Shown: positions 28,603-38,781, counted from the first letter of the stretch. The stretch is DNA of 64,000 nucleotides from Tolypothrix sp. PCC 7712 (GCF_025860405.1 NZ_CP063785.1:2666001-2730000), one strand, 5' to 3'. Notes: generated by a model from the letters alone, not told the origin. Made by a program: numbers and translations.

Positions 28603-30852
28603 TCAGGCCCCTTCTGTAACTAGTTCTTCCCTTCTTTGCATTACCAATTCGATTTGTGCGTTCATTTCCGATTCTGTCTGAGATAAAGTCCCAAAAAAGT
28701 CGTAGTGATTCAAAGCTTCCAAAATGCCCCAAGTATAATGTCCCTGAGCAAAGTAAACTTGTGGATAGCTACGCAACTTTTCCAGTTCTTGGCTGTAATT
28801 CCCCACAACGACAGCTAGAGTATTACCCGCCAGCATCGATTCATCATTACCTGACGCACCTGCGACTAAGAAGCGTTTGATTGGCAATCCCCACTTCAAC
28901 GCACAATAACGGATGGCATCGCCTTTAGAAGCGCGGATTGGAACCAAATCCAGATACATATTGTGGCTATAAATACCTTTCACATGGAGTTTATGCCGTC
29001 GCAAATGACGCATAATTTCTCGGTAGCTCATAGATTTTTCTTCATCAATAAAGTAGCTAATTTTAAACTTACCTTGACCTTCTGCGGGTTGTAGCATCAC
29101 TCCTGGTAGTTCTGCCATTGCTTGGCGCACTGCGTCTGGTTGCCAACGATAGCTAATATGTCTTTGCCAGTTCATATCCGGAATTATCTGGGGGCCATAG
29201 TAAATCTCGCTACCTGTGGAGACAATGAGCAAATCTGGCATAGGAAAGCGATATTCCTCTAACATCTCTAAGGCACTGTCGAGGTTACGTCCAGTCGCAA
29301 TACCTACTCCAGTAGTGCTACCTTCATTATTTAATCGCACAATTAACTGTTGTAGTGCTTCTGGGTCACCTAAGAGAGTATTATCAATTTCACATACTAA
29401 AAAGCGATCGGCAGTTGGTAAGCGGTTGGTTTCGGGAATATTCCAATCAGTGATGTTACTAGCTGGCCCTTGCCGCAAAGGACTGAGTAGAGATTGGACT
29501 CTTCTTTGGGGTAATTGACGCACATTTTCCAAATAGCGCTCTACGTGGGTATCCCAAGAGAAATTTTCCCTTACCCTACTTAAACCATTACTAGACCAAC
29601 GTTGCCATTTTTCGGTATCAGTTAATGCTGTTCGCAAAGCATCTTGAATCTGTTTAATATCGAGGGGATCAATTAGCATACCATTGTCGCAAGCCCCTAG
29701 AATATCCCGTGGGCCGCCATCTGATGTGGCAATAATGGGCACACCACAGGCTGTAGCTTCAATTAAAGTTAAACCAAATGGCTCAGTTAATGCCGGATTA
29801 ATAAAGACTCCCCGGGTTTTTGCCAACAATCGATAGAGTTCTGGTACTTCATCAGCACCGTGGTGTTTGGGATAGGCGATATAACCATAAAGGTCATAAC
29901 GGTCTATCAACTGGAAAATTTCTGTGAGTACCTGACGCGGCCCTGATTCCATCGTGGTGATGTCATCTCGGTTACCTAAAACCAAGACCAAATTGGCGAG
30001 CTGACGCAACTGTGGATCTTCCCCATAAGCTTTTACCAATGTACCAACATTTTTCCGAATCGCCGGACGGGAAAGCGCCATAATCATCGGCTTTTGCGGG
30101 TCATGGAGAAATCGCTGCAAATCTTTATAGATAGGCGGTTCCTGCCAATTTTCGGTAACTGGGTAGAAGCGTTCGAGTGCTACTCCTGGCGCAATTACAA
30201 CCATCCGTTGCGGTTGATAGTGGTCGTAAATACCATACTGCTGTGTGACTTCTTGATTAGTACTAGCAATAATTAAAGCTGCACTAGCAAGAGTAGTTTC
30301 TTCAGCTTCAATTCTGGTAGCCATATGAAAATAATTTTCAATGACTTCCGGCTTAGTTCCCTGTTCTAACAATCGTTGTTGTTTCACTCGTCCTAGGGAG
30401 TGACCCGTATGCACTAGGGGGATACCTAACCACCCAGCCACCCGACAACCTACATATCCCGCATCAGCATAATGGGTGTGAATCACATGAGGTAATTTAC
30501 CAATTTGACGCAGATGTTTGAGTAATTCATCTGCGAAGTTATCCAAATGAGGCCAGAGAACTTCTTTGCGGAGATAGCGACGCGGGCCGCAGTTCAGACG
30601 AATAATTTGAGCTTTGTCAGAAAGAACTTCTACAGGTTTGGCGTAGTCAGGACTAACTTTTGGGTCGTTAACTAAACGAGTAACTAGGTCTACACGTTCA
30701 ACTTGAGGGTGTTTCACTAAGGCTTGAGCAAGTTCCAGCACATATTTTATTTGCCCGCCTGTATCAGCATCTCGTCCTAATTCTAAATTGTGACCCCGAA
30801 TTAACCCATGAACGCTGACTAGTAGAATATACAACCCTGAGCTATGTGACAT
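28603..30852 (-). CDS. spsA: Sucrose-phosphate synthase, two-domain (GT4 + HAD)
   Basis: 749 residues. The glycosyltransferase part begins YILLVSVHGLIRGHNLELGR with DADTGGQIKYVLELAQAL, and has HTHYADAGYVGCRVAGW, HTGHSLGRVKQQRLL and the GT4 signature ALTEPFGLTLIEATACGVP. It makes sucrose-6-phosphate from UDP/ADP-glucose and fructose-6-phosphate. The C-terminal HAD (phosphatase-like) domain starts FLVCEIDNTLLGDPEAL: the expected nucleophile Asp of DxDxT is Glu, so its phosphatase activity is probably lost or weak, as has been described for the Synechocystis enzyme. Sucrose is a salt/desiccation osmolyte and heterocyst carbon carrier. ATG start. Confidence 0.94.
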   Translation of the reverse strand: MSHSSGLYILLVSVHGLIRGHNLELGRDADTGGQIKYVLELAQALVKHPQVERVDLVTRLVNDPKVSPDYAKPVEVLSDKAQIIRLNCGPRRYLRKEVLWPHLDNFADELLKHLRQIGKLPHVIHTHYADAGYVGCRVAGWLGIPLVHTGHSLGRVKQQRLLEQGTKPEVIENYFHMATRIEAEETTLASAALIIASTNQEVTQQYGIYDHYQPQRMVVIAPGVALERFYPVTENWQEPPIYKDLQRFLHDPQKPMIMALSRPAIRKNVGTLVKAYGEDPQLRQLANLVLVLGNRDDITTMESGPRQVLTEIFQLIDRYDLYGYIAYPKHHGADEVPELYRLLAKTRGVFINPALTEPFGLTLIEATACGVPIIATSDGGPRDILGACDNGMLIDPLDIKQIQDALRTALTDTEKWQRWSSNGLSRVRENFSWDTHVERYLENVRQLPQRRVQSLLSPLRQGPASNITDWNIPETNRLPTADRFLVCEIDNTLLGDPEALQQLIVRLNNEGSTTGVGIATGRNLDSALEMLEEYRFPMPDLLIVSTGSEIYYGPQIIPDMNWQRHISYRWQPDAVRQAMAELPGVMLQPAEGQGKFKISYFIDEEKSMSYREIMRHLRRHKLHVKGIYSHNMYLDLVPIRASKGDAIRYCALKWGLPIKRFLVAGASGNDESMLAGNTLAVVVGNYSQELEKLRSYPQVYFAQGHYTWGILEALNHYDFFGTLSQTESEMNAQIELVMQRREELVTEGA

Positions 30853-31259
30853 AGTGCATTCCTCGTCATGACTGCATTCCAGCCTAAGAACAGCATCTAC
30901 TACAGATAACTGTTAATCGCTACAGGTAAATAAAATTATCCAGGTATTTGCAGATTATAGAACAGATTTCCTCTGAGGATATTAGGGGATGCGGCAACTT
31001 GGGGTTCCTTTAACTGGAAATTGCTGGCTCCTTGACTCAATGGAATATTTTGAGACTGCTTTTCTCAACACTCAAAATCTACGACAAAAACAGCCCAAAC
31101 AAGCTCTGAGCATAAGATTATAGAGAAACCCATAATGGTATTCATAGAGTATCCTCAATGATTCACTGTGGAGATTTCTTAGCCAATTCATCATCAATTA
31201 GATGACACCAAGTAGTTAGAATGTTATCTCGGCAGCATTAGATCAGGCTTATCTAAAAC
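30853..31259. other. Divergent intergenic region spsA / comB-family gene
   Basis: Contains the promoters of both flanking genes, which are transcribed away from each other. I see no repeat or hairpin of note. A string aatggaatattttgag at about 31041 resembles parts of 4284-4302 and 20784-20800. Confidence 0.45.
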
Positions 31260-31997
31260 GTGAAGCTATTTGTTTATCACACCCCGGAATTGACTCCAAC
31301 AGATCAAGCCCCAGAATGTGCGATCGCAGTCGATGTTCTGCGAGCTACTAGCACAATGGCTACAGTTTTGGCGGCTGGAGGCGAAGCTGTACAAGTGTTC
31401 AGCGATTTAGATCAACTCATGGAAGTCAGTGAAAAATGGCCCCCTCTCAAACGGCTGCGAGCCGGAGAACGTGGTGGTGCGAAAGTCGCTGGCTTTGAAT
31501 TGGGTAATTCTCCTCTAGATTGCACACCAGAACTGGTACAAGGGAGGCGCTTATTTATCAGTACCACCAATGGTACACGTGCCTTAAAGCGGGTACAAGA
31601 TGTGCCCACTGTCATAGCAGCAGCCTTGATCAACCGTGCTGCGGTAGTGAAATTTCTCCTAGAAAAGCAACCTGAGACAGTCTGGATTGTCGGATCTGGT
31701 TGGGAAGGTAGTTTTTCTTTAGAAGATACAGTATGTGCAGGTGCGATCGCCCATAGTATTTTGCAACATACTCAATTATCACCAGATGACATCGCTGGTA
31801 ATGATGAAGTGATTAGTGCGATCGCGCTCTACTCTCAATGGCAAGATAACTTATTAGGACTTCTACAACACGCCAGTCACGGCAAACGTTTGCTGCGTCT
31901 GGAATGTGATGAAGATCTAAAATACTGTTCCCAAACCGATATTTTAGATGTGTTGCCTATACAGCAAGAACTGGGAGTTTTAAAATCTCTGGGTTAA
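31260..31997 (+). CDS. 2-phosphosulfolactate phosphatase family protein (ComB)
   Basis: 245 residues, starting at a GTG ([15 protein letters not shown]). Family marks are [49 protein letters not shown] and the [13 protein letters not shown] segment. In methanogens ComB dephosphorylates 2-phosphosulfolactate for coenzyme M synthesis; cyanobacteria do not make coenzyme M, so the real substrate here is unknown, possibly a sulfonate. It appears monocistronic. Confidence 0.9.
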   Translation: MKLFVYHTPELTPTDQAPECAIAVDVLRATSTMATVLAAGGEAVQVFSDLDQLMEVSEKWPPLKRLRAGERGGAKVAGFELGNSPLDCTPELVQGRRLFISTTNGTRALKRVQDVPTVIAAALINRAAVVKFLLEKQPETVWIVGSGWEGSFSLEDTVCAGAIAHSILQHTQLSPDDIAGNDEVISAIALYSQWQDNLLGLLQHASHGKRLLRLECDEDLKYCSQTDILDVLPIQQELGVLKSLG

Positions 31998-32352
31998 TAA
32001 TTATACCAATTTTAGATTTTAGATTTTAAATTTTGGCAGCAATGCCTTGCATGGGTTTCCAAGGCCATCTGTTCCGTTCCCAGACTTAACGGAATTGCCC
32101 TCGCGTCGTTTTTGACGCGATTGTAGGGACGTTGTTCTCAACGTCTCTATACTATTACAACTGAATTTTACTTTTGCTCTACAATACTAAAGCTCAGACT
32201 ATGGAGATTTCCCGTGTTAATTAGGTATTAATAGCATAAAATAATACATTATTTTAACTACTTAAATCAATATTACAAAGCATCTTCCACAGCTGTCGTG
32301 CTATTTGCGAAAAGTTAGACTAGTAACCACAGGTAACAATCAAAGGAATACT
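31998..32352. other. Intergenic region upstream of the vWA cluster
   Basis: Contains dispersed-repeat debris (ccttgcatgggtttccaagg, a gcgtcgtttttgacgc hairpin at about 32103-32120). The last 100 bases are AT-rich and should hold the promoter of the vWA unit. No gene. Confidence 0.5.
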
Positions 32353-32958
32353 ATGATGAGTGACCGTGATTACACATTGATTATTGACAAAAGCGGCAGT
32401 ATGTCCACTCCTGACCAAGCGGGTGGCAGAAATAGATGGGAGATAGCTCAGGAATCAACATTAGCCTTGGCGAGAAAGTGCGAGCAATTTGACCCTGACG
32501 GCATTACTGTTTACGTGTTTTCTGGCAGATTTAAACGCTATGATGATGTGACATCAGCAAAAGTCGCGCAGATATTCCAAGAAAACGATCCGGCTGGGAC
32601 AACAAATTTAGCTGGTGTACTCCAAGATGCACTCAATAACTACTTTAAGCGCAAAGCTGCAGGTAAAACCAAACCCAATGGCGAGACAATTTTAGTCATT
32701 ACGGATGGTGAACCTGATGATCGCAAAGCCGTATTTGAGGTGATTATCAATGCTACCCGTCAGATGGAGCGAGATGAGGAATTAGCCATTTCGATGATTC
32801 AGGTTGGTTCAGATTCCCAAGCTACTAAGTTTCTGAAAGCTTTAGATGACCAGTTACAAGGTGTTGGTGCTAAATTTGATATCTGCGACACTGTGACTCT
32901 AGATGACTTAGAAGAGATGAGTCTTGCAGATGTATTGATGAATGCGATCACAGATTAA
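32353..32958 (+). CDS. von Willebrand factor A domain protein, copy 1 of 3
   Basis: 201 residues, essentially one vWA domain. The MIDAS metal site is complete: DKSGS (DxSxS) in YTLIIDKSGSMS, Thr in GTTNLAGVLQDALN and Asp in VITDGEPDDRK. The ATG at 32353 is chosen because AAAGGA lies just upstream; the frame extends to 32305 without support. There is no signal peptide or membrane segment, so it is cytoplasmic. vWA proteins usually bind a protein partner through the metal site, often beside a chaperone ATPase, but none is encoded here. It is first of three tandem paralogues. Confidence 0.9.
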   Translation: MMSDRDYTLIIDKSGSMSTPDQAGGRNRWEIAQESTLALARKCEQFDPDGITVYVFSGRFKRYDDVTSAKVAQIFQENDPAGTTNLAGVLQDALNNYFKRKAAGKTKPNGETILVITDGEPDDRKAVFEVIINATRQMERDEELAISMIQVGSDSQATKFLKALDDQLQGVGAKFDICDTVTLDDLEEMSLADVLMNAITD

Positions 32959-33020
32959 TCATATTTAATTCTGCCAGGGTTATCTAAATAAATGATGAGC
33001 AATGATTGGAGATATCAGCC

Positions 33021-33626
33021 ATGCTAGAAAATCGGGATTACACTTTAATTATTGATCAAAGTGCTAGCATGGCTACCACAGATCAAAAAAATGGTACAAG
33101 TAGATGGACAGCATTACAAGAATCAACATTTGCCTTAGCTGCTAGATGTGAAGAGTTTGACTTAGATGGTATTACTATTTATCTATTTGCCAAAGGCTTT
33201 AAGCGCTACGATTACGTTACAGCAGCCAAAGTCAAGGAAATTTTTACAGAAAATATCCCTGGAGATACGACCAACTTAGCAGGTGTATTGCAAGACGCAA
33301 TTAATAACTATTTTAAACGTAAGGCAGCCGGCAAAACCAAGCCAGCAGGCGAAGTAATTCTAGTGGTTACAGATGGGACACCAGGCGATCGCCAAGCAGT
33401 ATTTGAGGTAATTATCAATGCCACTAAGCGATTAGACAATCCGCAAGAATTGAGAATTTCCCTGATTCAAGTTGGTGCAGATACTAAAGCAACTAAGTTT
33501 CTCCATGCTTTAGATGACGAATTACAAAGCGTTGGCGCTAAATTTGATATTTGTGACACCATTACCTTAGACCAATTAGAAGATATGAGCCTGACAGATG
33601 TATTAATTCAGGCAATAAATGATTGA
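33021..33626 (+). CDS. von Willebrand factor A domain protein, copy 2 of 3
   Basis: 201 residues. MIDAS complete with a variant first motif DQSAS (IIDQSASMATT), Thr in GDTTNLAGVLQDAIN and Asp in VVTDGTPGDRQ. The ATG at 33021 has GGAG 9 bases upstream. It differs from the outer copies by LYLFAKGFKRYDYVTAAKV-type substitutions (here IYLFAKGFKRYDYV), and is the most divergent of the three. It starts 62 bases after copy 1 and is probably co-transcribed. Confidence 0.9.
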   Translation: MLENRDYTLIIDQSASMATTDQKNGTSRWTALQESTFALAARCEEFDLDGITIYLFAKGFKRYDYVTAAKVKEIFTENIPGDTTNLAGVLQDAINNYFKRKAAGKTKPAGEVILVVTDGTPGDRQAVFEVIINATKRLDNPQELRISLIQVGADTKATKFLHALDDELQSVGAKFDICDTITLDQLEDMSLTDVLIQAIND

Positions 33627-33757
33627 GTAATCAGTATTTTTCTCTCGGATGTATAGCAAAAGCTTAATAGCAATCAGAGAGAAATCATAAATTTCGCAAA
33701 TTATCTTTAGCTGCCCTATTTAATTCAATTTTGACTAGATACTTGGAGACATTAGAA

Positions 33758-34363
33758 ATGCTAGACAATCGTGATTACACTTTAATTATTGATAAAAGCG
33801 GGAGTATGGCTACCCCCGATCAAAAAGGTGGTAGAACCAGATGGCTAGCTGCACATGAATCAACTTTAGCCCTAGCTAGTAAATGCGAACAATTTGATCC
33901 AGATGGGATTACTATTTATGTCTTTTCTGGTAAATTTAAACGCTATGAAAATGTAACATCTGCGAAAGTATCACAAATTTTCCAAGAAAACGATCCATCT
34001 GGAACTACTGATTTAGCTGGAGTACTAAAACACGCAACTGATGATTACTTTCAACGTAAGGCTGCTAATCAAACTAAGCCCAATGGTGAGACAATTTTAG
34101 TAGTTACTGATGGAGAACCAGACGATCGCAAAGCTGTAATGAAAGTGATCATCGAAGCTTCCCGGAAGATGGATCGCGATGAAGAGTTAGCGATTTCTTT
34201 CATTCAAGTGGGTACAGATGCTAATGCTACTCGCTTCCTCAAAGTCTTAGATGATGAACTCCAAGGAGCTGGTGCGAAGTTTGATATCTGCGACACAGTT
34301 ACAATGGAAGATATGGAAGATATGAGTCTTGCAGAAGTGCTACTCAATGCCATAAATGACTAA
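33758..34363 (+). CDS. von Willebrand factor A domain protein, copy 3 of 3
   Basis: 201 residues. MIDAS complete: DKSGS in IIDKSGSMATP, Thr in GTTDLAGVLKHAT and Asp in VVTDGEPDDRK. It is closest to copy 1 (shared KCEQFDPDGIT, IFQENDP, KPNGETILV). The start is ATG 33758; TTG 33731 in the same frame is not favoured. All three copies have exactly the same length, so they arose by tandem duplication and have been held to one size. Confidence 0.9.
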   Translation: MLDNRDYTLIIDKSGSMATPDQKGGRTRWLAAHESTLALASKCEQFDPDGITIYVFSGKFKRYENVTSAKVSQIFQENDPSGTTDLAGVLKHATDDYFQRKAANQTKPNGETILVVTDGEPDDRKAVMKVIIEASRKMDRDEELAISFIQVGTDANATRFLKVLDDELQGAGAKFDICDTVTMEDMEDMSLAEVLLNAIND

Positions 34364-34482
34364 AGCCAAGTAGCCATCATTCCTGCTGTATAGCAATTAG
34401 GGATGAAACAGGACGAGGAACTATGGGCTAGAGACTAGTATAGGCATAAAGTGGTGTTAATCTTGTTTACAGGAATCAGATA

Positions 34483-34887
34483 ATGGATGCCATTGATAAG
34501 CTGTTAGCTGAACTCAAAAATGAATATCAGGAACCAAAACCCTCTCAACCTCAGCCACAGCCACAGCCTCAGCTAGGTATAGCCCAACCTGCAATCCCAA
34601 CATCACCAAAAGCAGCCTCATTAATTGATAACCTTTTGGACGAAGTGAAAGCAGATTTTGCCCAAGTCGATGCAGCTGAACAATTGCAAAGACAGCAAGA
34701 ATTAGAGCAAGAACGTATTCGCCAAGAACAACTGAAAGCAAAACAACTAGCAGCTTTGAAAAAACAGGCAGAAGAATGGCTAGCTAAATTAGATCCATTT
34801 TCACCTGAAGGGCTGTGGTTTGAAAGATTTGCTGAAGGATATCCTTCAAAATTAGCAGCAGCAATTGAATATTTGCAAAACAATTAG
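34483..34887 (+). CDS. Pro/Gln-rich, charged-helix protein linked to vWA genes
   Basis: 134 residues, no recognised family. Order: a short amphipathic helix IDKLLAELKNEYQ, a Pro-Gln linker (SQPQPQPQPQ), a second similar helix SLIDNLLDEVKADFAQV, a long charged helix or coiled coil (QLQRQQELEQERIRQEQLKA, then KQLAALKKQAEEWL), and a compact C-terminal segment LDPFSPEGLWFERFAEGY. The repeated (I)DxLLxE motif could be a short linear binding motif. It lies 119 bases after vWA copy 3 on the same strand and is a natural candidate for a partner of the vWA proteins; that is inference. Confidence 0.75.
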   Translation: MDAIDKLLAELKNEYQEPKPSQPQPQPQPQLGIAQPAIPTSPKAASLIDNLLDEVKADFAQVDAAEQLQRQQELEQERIRQEQLKAKQLAALKKQAEEWLAKLDPFSPEGLWFERFAEGYPSKLAAAIEYLQNN

Positions 34888-34912
34888 TAGGATGCGTTAA
34901 TAACGCATCCTA
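34888..34912. terminator. Bidirectional terminator hairpin between convergent genes
   Basis: TAGGATGCGTTA then A then its complement TAACGCATCCTA, immediately after the stop codon at 34887 and followed by aattttatatttctt. The large TPS gene ends at 34977 from the other side, so it can serve both. Confidence 0.6.
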
Positions 34913-34976
34913 AATTTTATATTTCTTCTTCCTGTTTCCTCCCTACGCAAATAATTTCAGAAATTAAGGCGGATTC

Positions 34977-37900
34977 TTATATTGCACTGCAAGTAGGTGC
35001 AGAATTGCTAGATACGGGAGGAATAGTATTCACAGAATTCGCTATTAGCTCTAATTGTCCATTACTATTAACTGTCCATCCTTGAGCCTCAATAATTACG
35101 GATGGTGTATTTTGAGATATTTGCGGCAACACTTCTTGTTTGTTACCTCCTACTTTTGCCTCTACTCCTACTTTTGGCGACAACTCACGTAAATCTGTCC
35201 AAACAGTCTTGCCAAGAATAGCGTCAGTAGGGTTTTCTGGTAATCCACCCCGTCCTGTGACGACAAAATTATTGGCGCGATCGCCTCGACAACTAGCAGC
35301 AATTTGTTGATTAGAGTCTACAATATTTTTTGATAATTCTATATTGGCAATATTTTTACTAGTTTCTAAGTTAGTAATGGTGACAATACCATTCACCCCA
35401 AATTGTGAACTTGCATCAATTTTGCTATCTGGAGAAAAGAAAATGCCTTGAGTTTGTATTTGAATATTACCTCCTGGCCCAAATACAGCATTAGCTCTAA
35501 TATCACTGTGATTGTGAGCTAAAACAAAATCAGAATTAATATAAATATTGCCACCACCACCATTACTATCTAACACACTAGTACTAATTAAACTATTGTT
35601 ATTGAGCAACAATAAATTACTAGTTATGTTTAAATTACCACCACCAGTTTTAGTAGAAGTTGCAACAATGTTGCCTTGATTAGTTTTTATTTGTCGAGAG
35701 TTAATCGTGATATTTCCAGCTTGACCTAAACCTGCACTATTAGTAGATATACGAGCTTGATTATTCAACTGCAAAATATCACTTGTAACTTGAATATTAC
35801 CGCCATTGCCTTGTGATTCTGCTTTAGCTTCGCTAAAAGCGCCCGTAAATAATCCATTACTATAGCCATCAAACAGCATAGAACGGGCATCAATATTAAT
35901 TAAACCTGCATTGCCTTTACCTGCAGTACTAGTAGTTAAGTAAGCGCCAGTCGTAAATTCTAGAGAGTCAGCATTAATATTAATACTGCCACCATCACCA
36001 CTGCCTTTAGTGTCAGCAGATATTTGACTACCATTGCGAGCAGTTAATGATTGTTGCACATTTAAAAATATATTGCCGCCACCACCAGATAATGTAGATG
36101 CGGTGATGCTAGCAGGATTTTCCGCGGAGGTGTTATCTAGTAAAATAGCACCAGCTGCAATTTGAATATTCCCAGCTTTTCCTTGCCCTGGGGAAATATT
36201 AGAGTTAATGCTGTGGAAATTACTAGCACTAATAATGCCACCATCTTTAAGAGTTAAATTGTCAGTTGCGATCGCTAAGTTACCGCCATCGCCATTGCCT
36301 TGAATTGCACTAGCAAATAAACCACTGCGTCCTTGTTTGCTATACCCTACAGCTTCTATATCAGTAGCTTTGACTGTCAAATTCCCTGCATTTCCAGAGC
36401 CAGCAGTACTACTAGCAATTTGACCTCCATCTATCAGGCGCAAGGTTTGGGTATCTAGGTTTAAGTTTCCCCCCTTACCTGTAGCATTGGATGTGACAGT
36501 AGTAAATATCATGCTAGGAGCTTTACTAGAACTACCTATGAGCTCTACATCATTTGCCTGAATATTTAAATCTCCTGCGTTTCCAGAACTAAACGTACCT
36601 GTACCAATTTGAGCGCCATTGATCAACTGTAAACTTTGGGTATCAATGAATAAATTACCACCATTCCCCTTAGCTCCTGATTCTACATTTGCTAATAAAC
36701 CAGTGGGTGACCCTCCTGGAGAACTACCACTTAGTTGCATCTGATTTGCTTTCACTTGCACAGTTCCCGCATTTCCAGAGCCAAAGGTTAGTGCTGCTAT
36801 CTGTGCGCCACCAGCCATTTGCAAGCTGTCGGTATCAACCAACAATTGACCGCCATTACCCGTGGCTCTTGATTCCACATTGGCAAATAAGCCACTGGAA
36901 CCCACACTAGCTGCACCTCCTACTAACTCTATCTCTTTTGCCTTAACAGTTAAAATTCCTCCATCTTTTGAATTGAAGGTGCTGACTGCCATCCTAGCGC
37001 CATTAGCAACATATAAGTTTTGCGTATCAATAGTTATATTACCGCCAGCGCCTTGGGTACCAGATTCTGAATTAGCAAATATGCCACTGGAAATCCTGCC
37101 TGAAGCACCAATTAACCGTATATTTGTTGCATTGATTTGAATATTCCCGGCATTTCCGAAGCCAAATGTATTAGAAAATGCCTGTGCGCCATTATTAATT
37201 AATAAGTTATCTGTTTCAATTACTAAGTTACCGCCATTACCTGTGGCTCCGGGTGCAACTGGTGTAAATAAGCCGCTAGGACCCGCAACACGCGAATCAC
37301 CAGTCAATTCTACTTCTTGGGCTTTAACTTTTAAAGTTCCGGCATTACCAGAACCAAAGGTGCCACTAGAAATCTGAGCGCCACCAGCAACCAGCAAACT
37401 TTTTGTATCAATAAATAAATTGCCGCCATTACCGATGGCTCCAGGAGCCACATCGGTAGATAAATAAGTAATAAAAGGAATTGGTGATAGCGAACTGCCA
37501 CTGACTGCTACAGAATCTACTCCCTTAATGTTCAGTGTTCCACCAGAACCATTACCCAAAGTATTTGCCAACATCGCAGAGGCATCTTTGATTTGGATAT
37601 TACGCCCCTGTAACTTGATAGTACCGCCACTATTGCCGCTGACTTCTAGGGAGGCTGCTTGCGAAAGGTTAATGTCTTGAAAACTATTAACATCCTCATA
37701 ACTCAATTCCCAACCAGAGGTAATAGGATTGAGTTTGACAAAACTGTTTGTGCCAACACTTCCTAGCTCAATTCGTCCTTCTTGTGCAGTCAGATTACCC
37801 CCTGCGATCGCAATATCTCCACCTACCAAAGCGAGGGTTTTCTGTGACTGTACCTGAAGTCCTACAGGTCTATTGTCTGTAATTACAGAAAAGTTATCTT

Positions 37901-38525
37901 GATTAAAACCTGTATTATTTCCTGGGCCATTAACAGTAATCATGCCTGTATTAGTAGGCCCATATTGCAACCCCAACGGAATACTAACTGTCAGCAGAGT
38001 GTGTGTTTGAGGACTGGTAGCACTAAATTCACTACCATCAGTAAATTTGATGCTGTTGGCTGTTGAGGCAATCAAAGAACCACCAATATTTAAAGAAGCA
38101 TTAGCGCCAAAAACAATACCATTAGGGTTGATGAGAAATAGGTTAGCTGTGCCTTGGGTACGAATTAAACCATCAATATTTGAGATAGCGCTGCCAGTGA
38201 TGCGGCTGATAATATTTTGAATATCAGTAGAGTTATTAAAAGATGATGTTTGTCCTGTGAGCAGGGAAAACTGTTCAAAGCTGTGAAATAAATTATTACC
38301 TACTCTAGTGCCGCCATCGATGTTAAAGGTTGCATCATTTGTAGTGACAATTGTATTAATAGGTAGAGAATTATCTGGAATCACTTGTGCCGCAGCAGTT
38401 AACCTGATATTTGCTAACGACCAGATAACAAGAGGTAAGCCCAGCAAAATTTTGAGGTTGACAAATTTGCTCTGTTTTTTCGTCGTTAGCATAGTTGTTG
38501 CATTTCTCTTGTTAGACGACATCAT
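34977..38525 (-). CDS. Large filamentous-haemagglutinin-type exoprotein (TPS domain)
   Basis: About 1180 residues. A signal peptide is visible (LKILLGLPLVIWSLANIRLT ending AAA, before QVIPDNSL). The two-partner-secretion domain follows: TNDATFNIDGGTRVGNNLFH, SFEQFSLLTGQTSSFNN, IISRITGSAISNIDGLIRTQ, ANLFLINPNGIVFGANASLN. The rest is a right-handed beta-helix of about 25-residue repeats (GNGGNLFIDTQSLQL, GSGNAGTLKVKAQEVEL). It should cross the outer membrane through a TpsB/Omp85 partner, which is not in this window. ATG 38525 is a choice; ATG 38492 (MLTTKKQSKF) is equally possible. Confidence 0.9.
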   Translation of the reverse strand: MMSSNKRNATTMLTTKKQSKFVNLKILLGLPLVIWSLANIRLTAAAQVIPDNSLPINTIVTTNDATFNIDGGTRVGNNLFHSFEQFSLLTGQTSSFNNSTDIQNIISRITGSAISNIDGLIRTQGTANLFLINPNGIVFGANASLNIGGSLIASTANSIKFTDGSEFSATSPQTHTLLTVSIPLGLQYGPTNTGMITVNGPGNNTGFNQDNFSVITDNRPVGLQVQSQKTLALVGGDIAIAGGNLTAQEGRIELGSVGTNSFVKLNPITSGWELSYEDVNSFQDINLSQAASLEVSGNSGGTIKLQGRNIQIKDASAMLANTLGNGSGGTLNIKGVDSVAVSGSSLSPIPFITYLSTDVAPGAIGNGGNLFIDTKSLLVAGGAQISSGTFGSGNAGTLKVKAQEVELTGDSRVAGPSGLFTPVAPGATGNGGNLVIETDNLLINNGAQAFSNTFGFGNAGNIQINATNIRLIGASGRISSGIFANSESGTQGAGGNITIDTQNLYVANGARMAVSTFNSKDGGILTVKAKEIELVGGAASVGSSGLFANVESRATGNGGQLLVDTDSLQMAGGAQIAALTFGSGNAGTVQVKANQMQLSGSSPGGSPTGLLANVESGAKGNGGNLFIDTQSLQLINGAQIGTGTFSSGNAGDLNIQANDVELIGSSSKAPSMIFTTVTSNATGKGGNLNLDTQTLRLIDGGQIASSTAGSGNAGNLTVKATDIEAVGYSKQGRSGLFASAIQGNGDGGNLAIATDNLTLKDGGIISASNFHSINSNISPGQGKAGNIQIAAGAILLDNTSAENPASITASTLSGGGGNIFLNVQQSLTARNGSQISADTKGSGDGGSININADSLEFTTGAYLTTSTAGKGNAGLINIDARSMLFDGYSNGLFTGAFSEAKAESQGNGGNIQVTSDILQLNNQARISTNSAGLGQAGNITINSRQIKTNQGNIVATSTKTGGGNLNITSNLLLLNNNSLISTSVLDSNGGGGNIYINSDFVLAHNHSDIRANAVFGPGGNIQIQTQGIFFSPDSKIDASSQFGVNGIVTITNLETSKNIANIELSKNIVDSNQQIAASCRGDRANNFVVTGRGGLPENPTDAILGKTVWTDLRELSPKVGVEAKVGGNKQEVLPQISQNTPSVIIEAQGWTVNSNGQLELIANSVNTIPPVSSNSAPTCSAI

Positions 38526-38651
38526 CTTAGCTACTGAGTAACTAAAAGTCTTCTCTAATCTCAAAAATTAAATAACTGATTGCTCAAAAGGTGGCGCTCA
38601 ATTGCTCCCGTTTTGACAATCCCCTCAATCAAGGGAAATTTGTGTTAGAAG

Positions 38652-38680
38652 AACCCCGATTTCTTCAAGAAACCGGGGTT
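38652..38680. terminator. Hairpin downstream of GG-leader peptide gene
   Basis: AACCCCGATTTCTT, one base, then AAGAAACCGGGGTT, a long stem with one bulge. In the minus direction it lies 100 bases after the small peptide gene at 38782 and is followed by ttcttctaa, so it may terminate that transcript. Similar hairpins are dispersed in cyanobacterial genomes, so a repeat origin is possible. Confidence 0.5.
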
Positions 38681-38781
38681 AAGGTTTGTTGCTGATCTGA
38701 ACCGCATTAGTAGACATCCAAGATTCTTAATCAGTCCAGTGTCCTTACACAAATTTTACGAAAGTTCTTGCCTAAAGTTCT

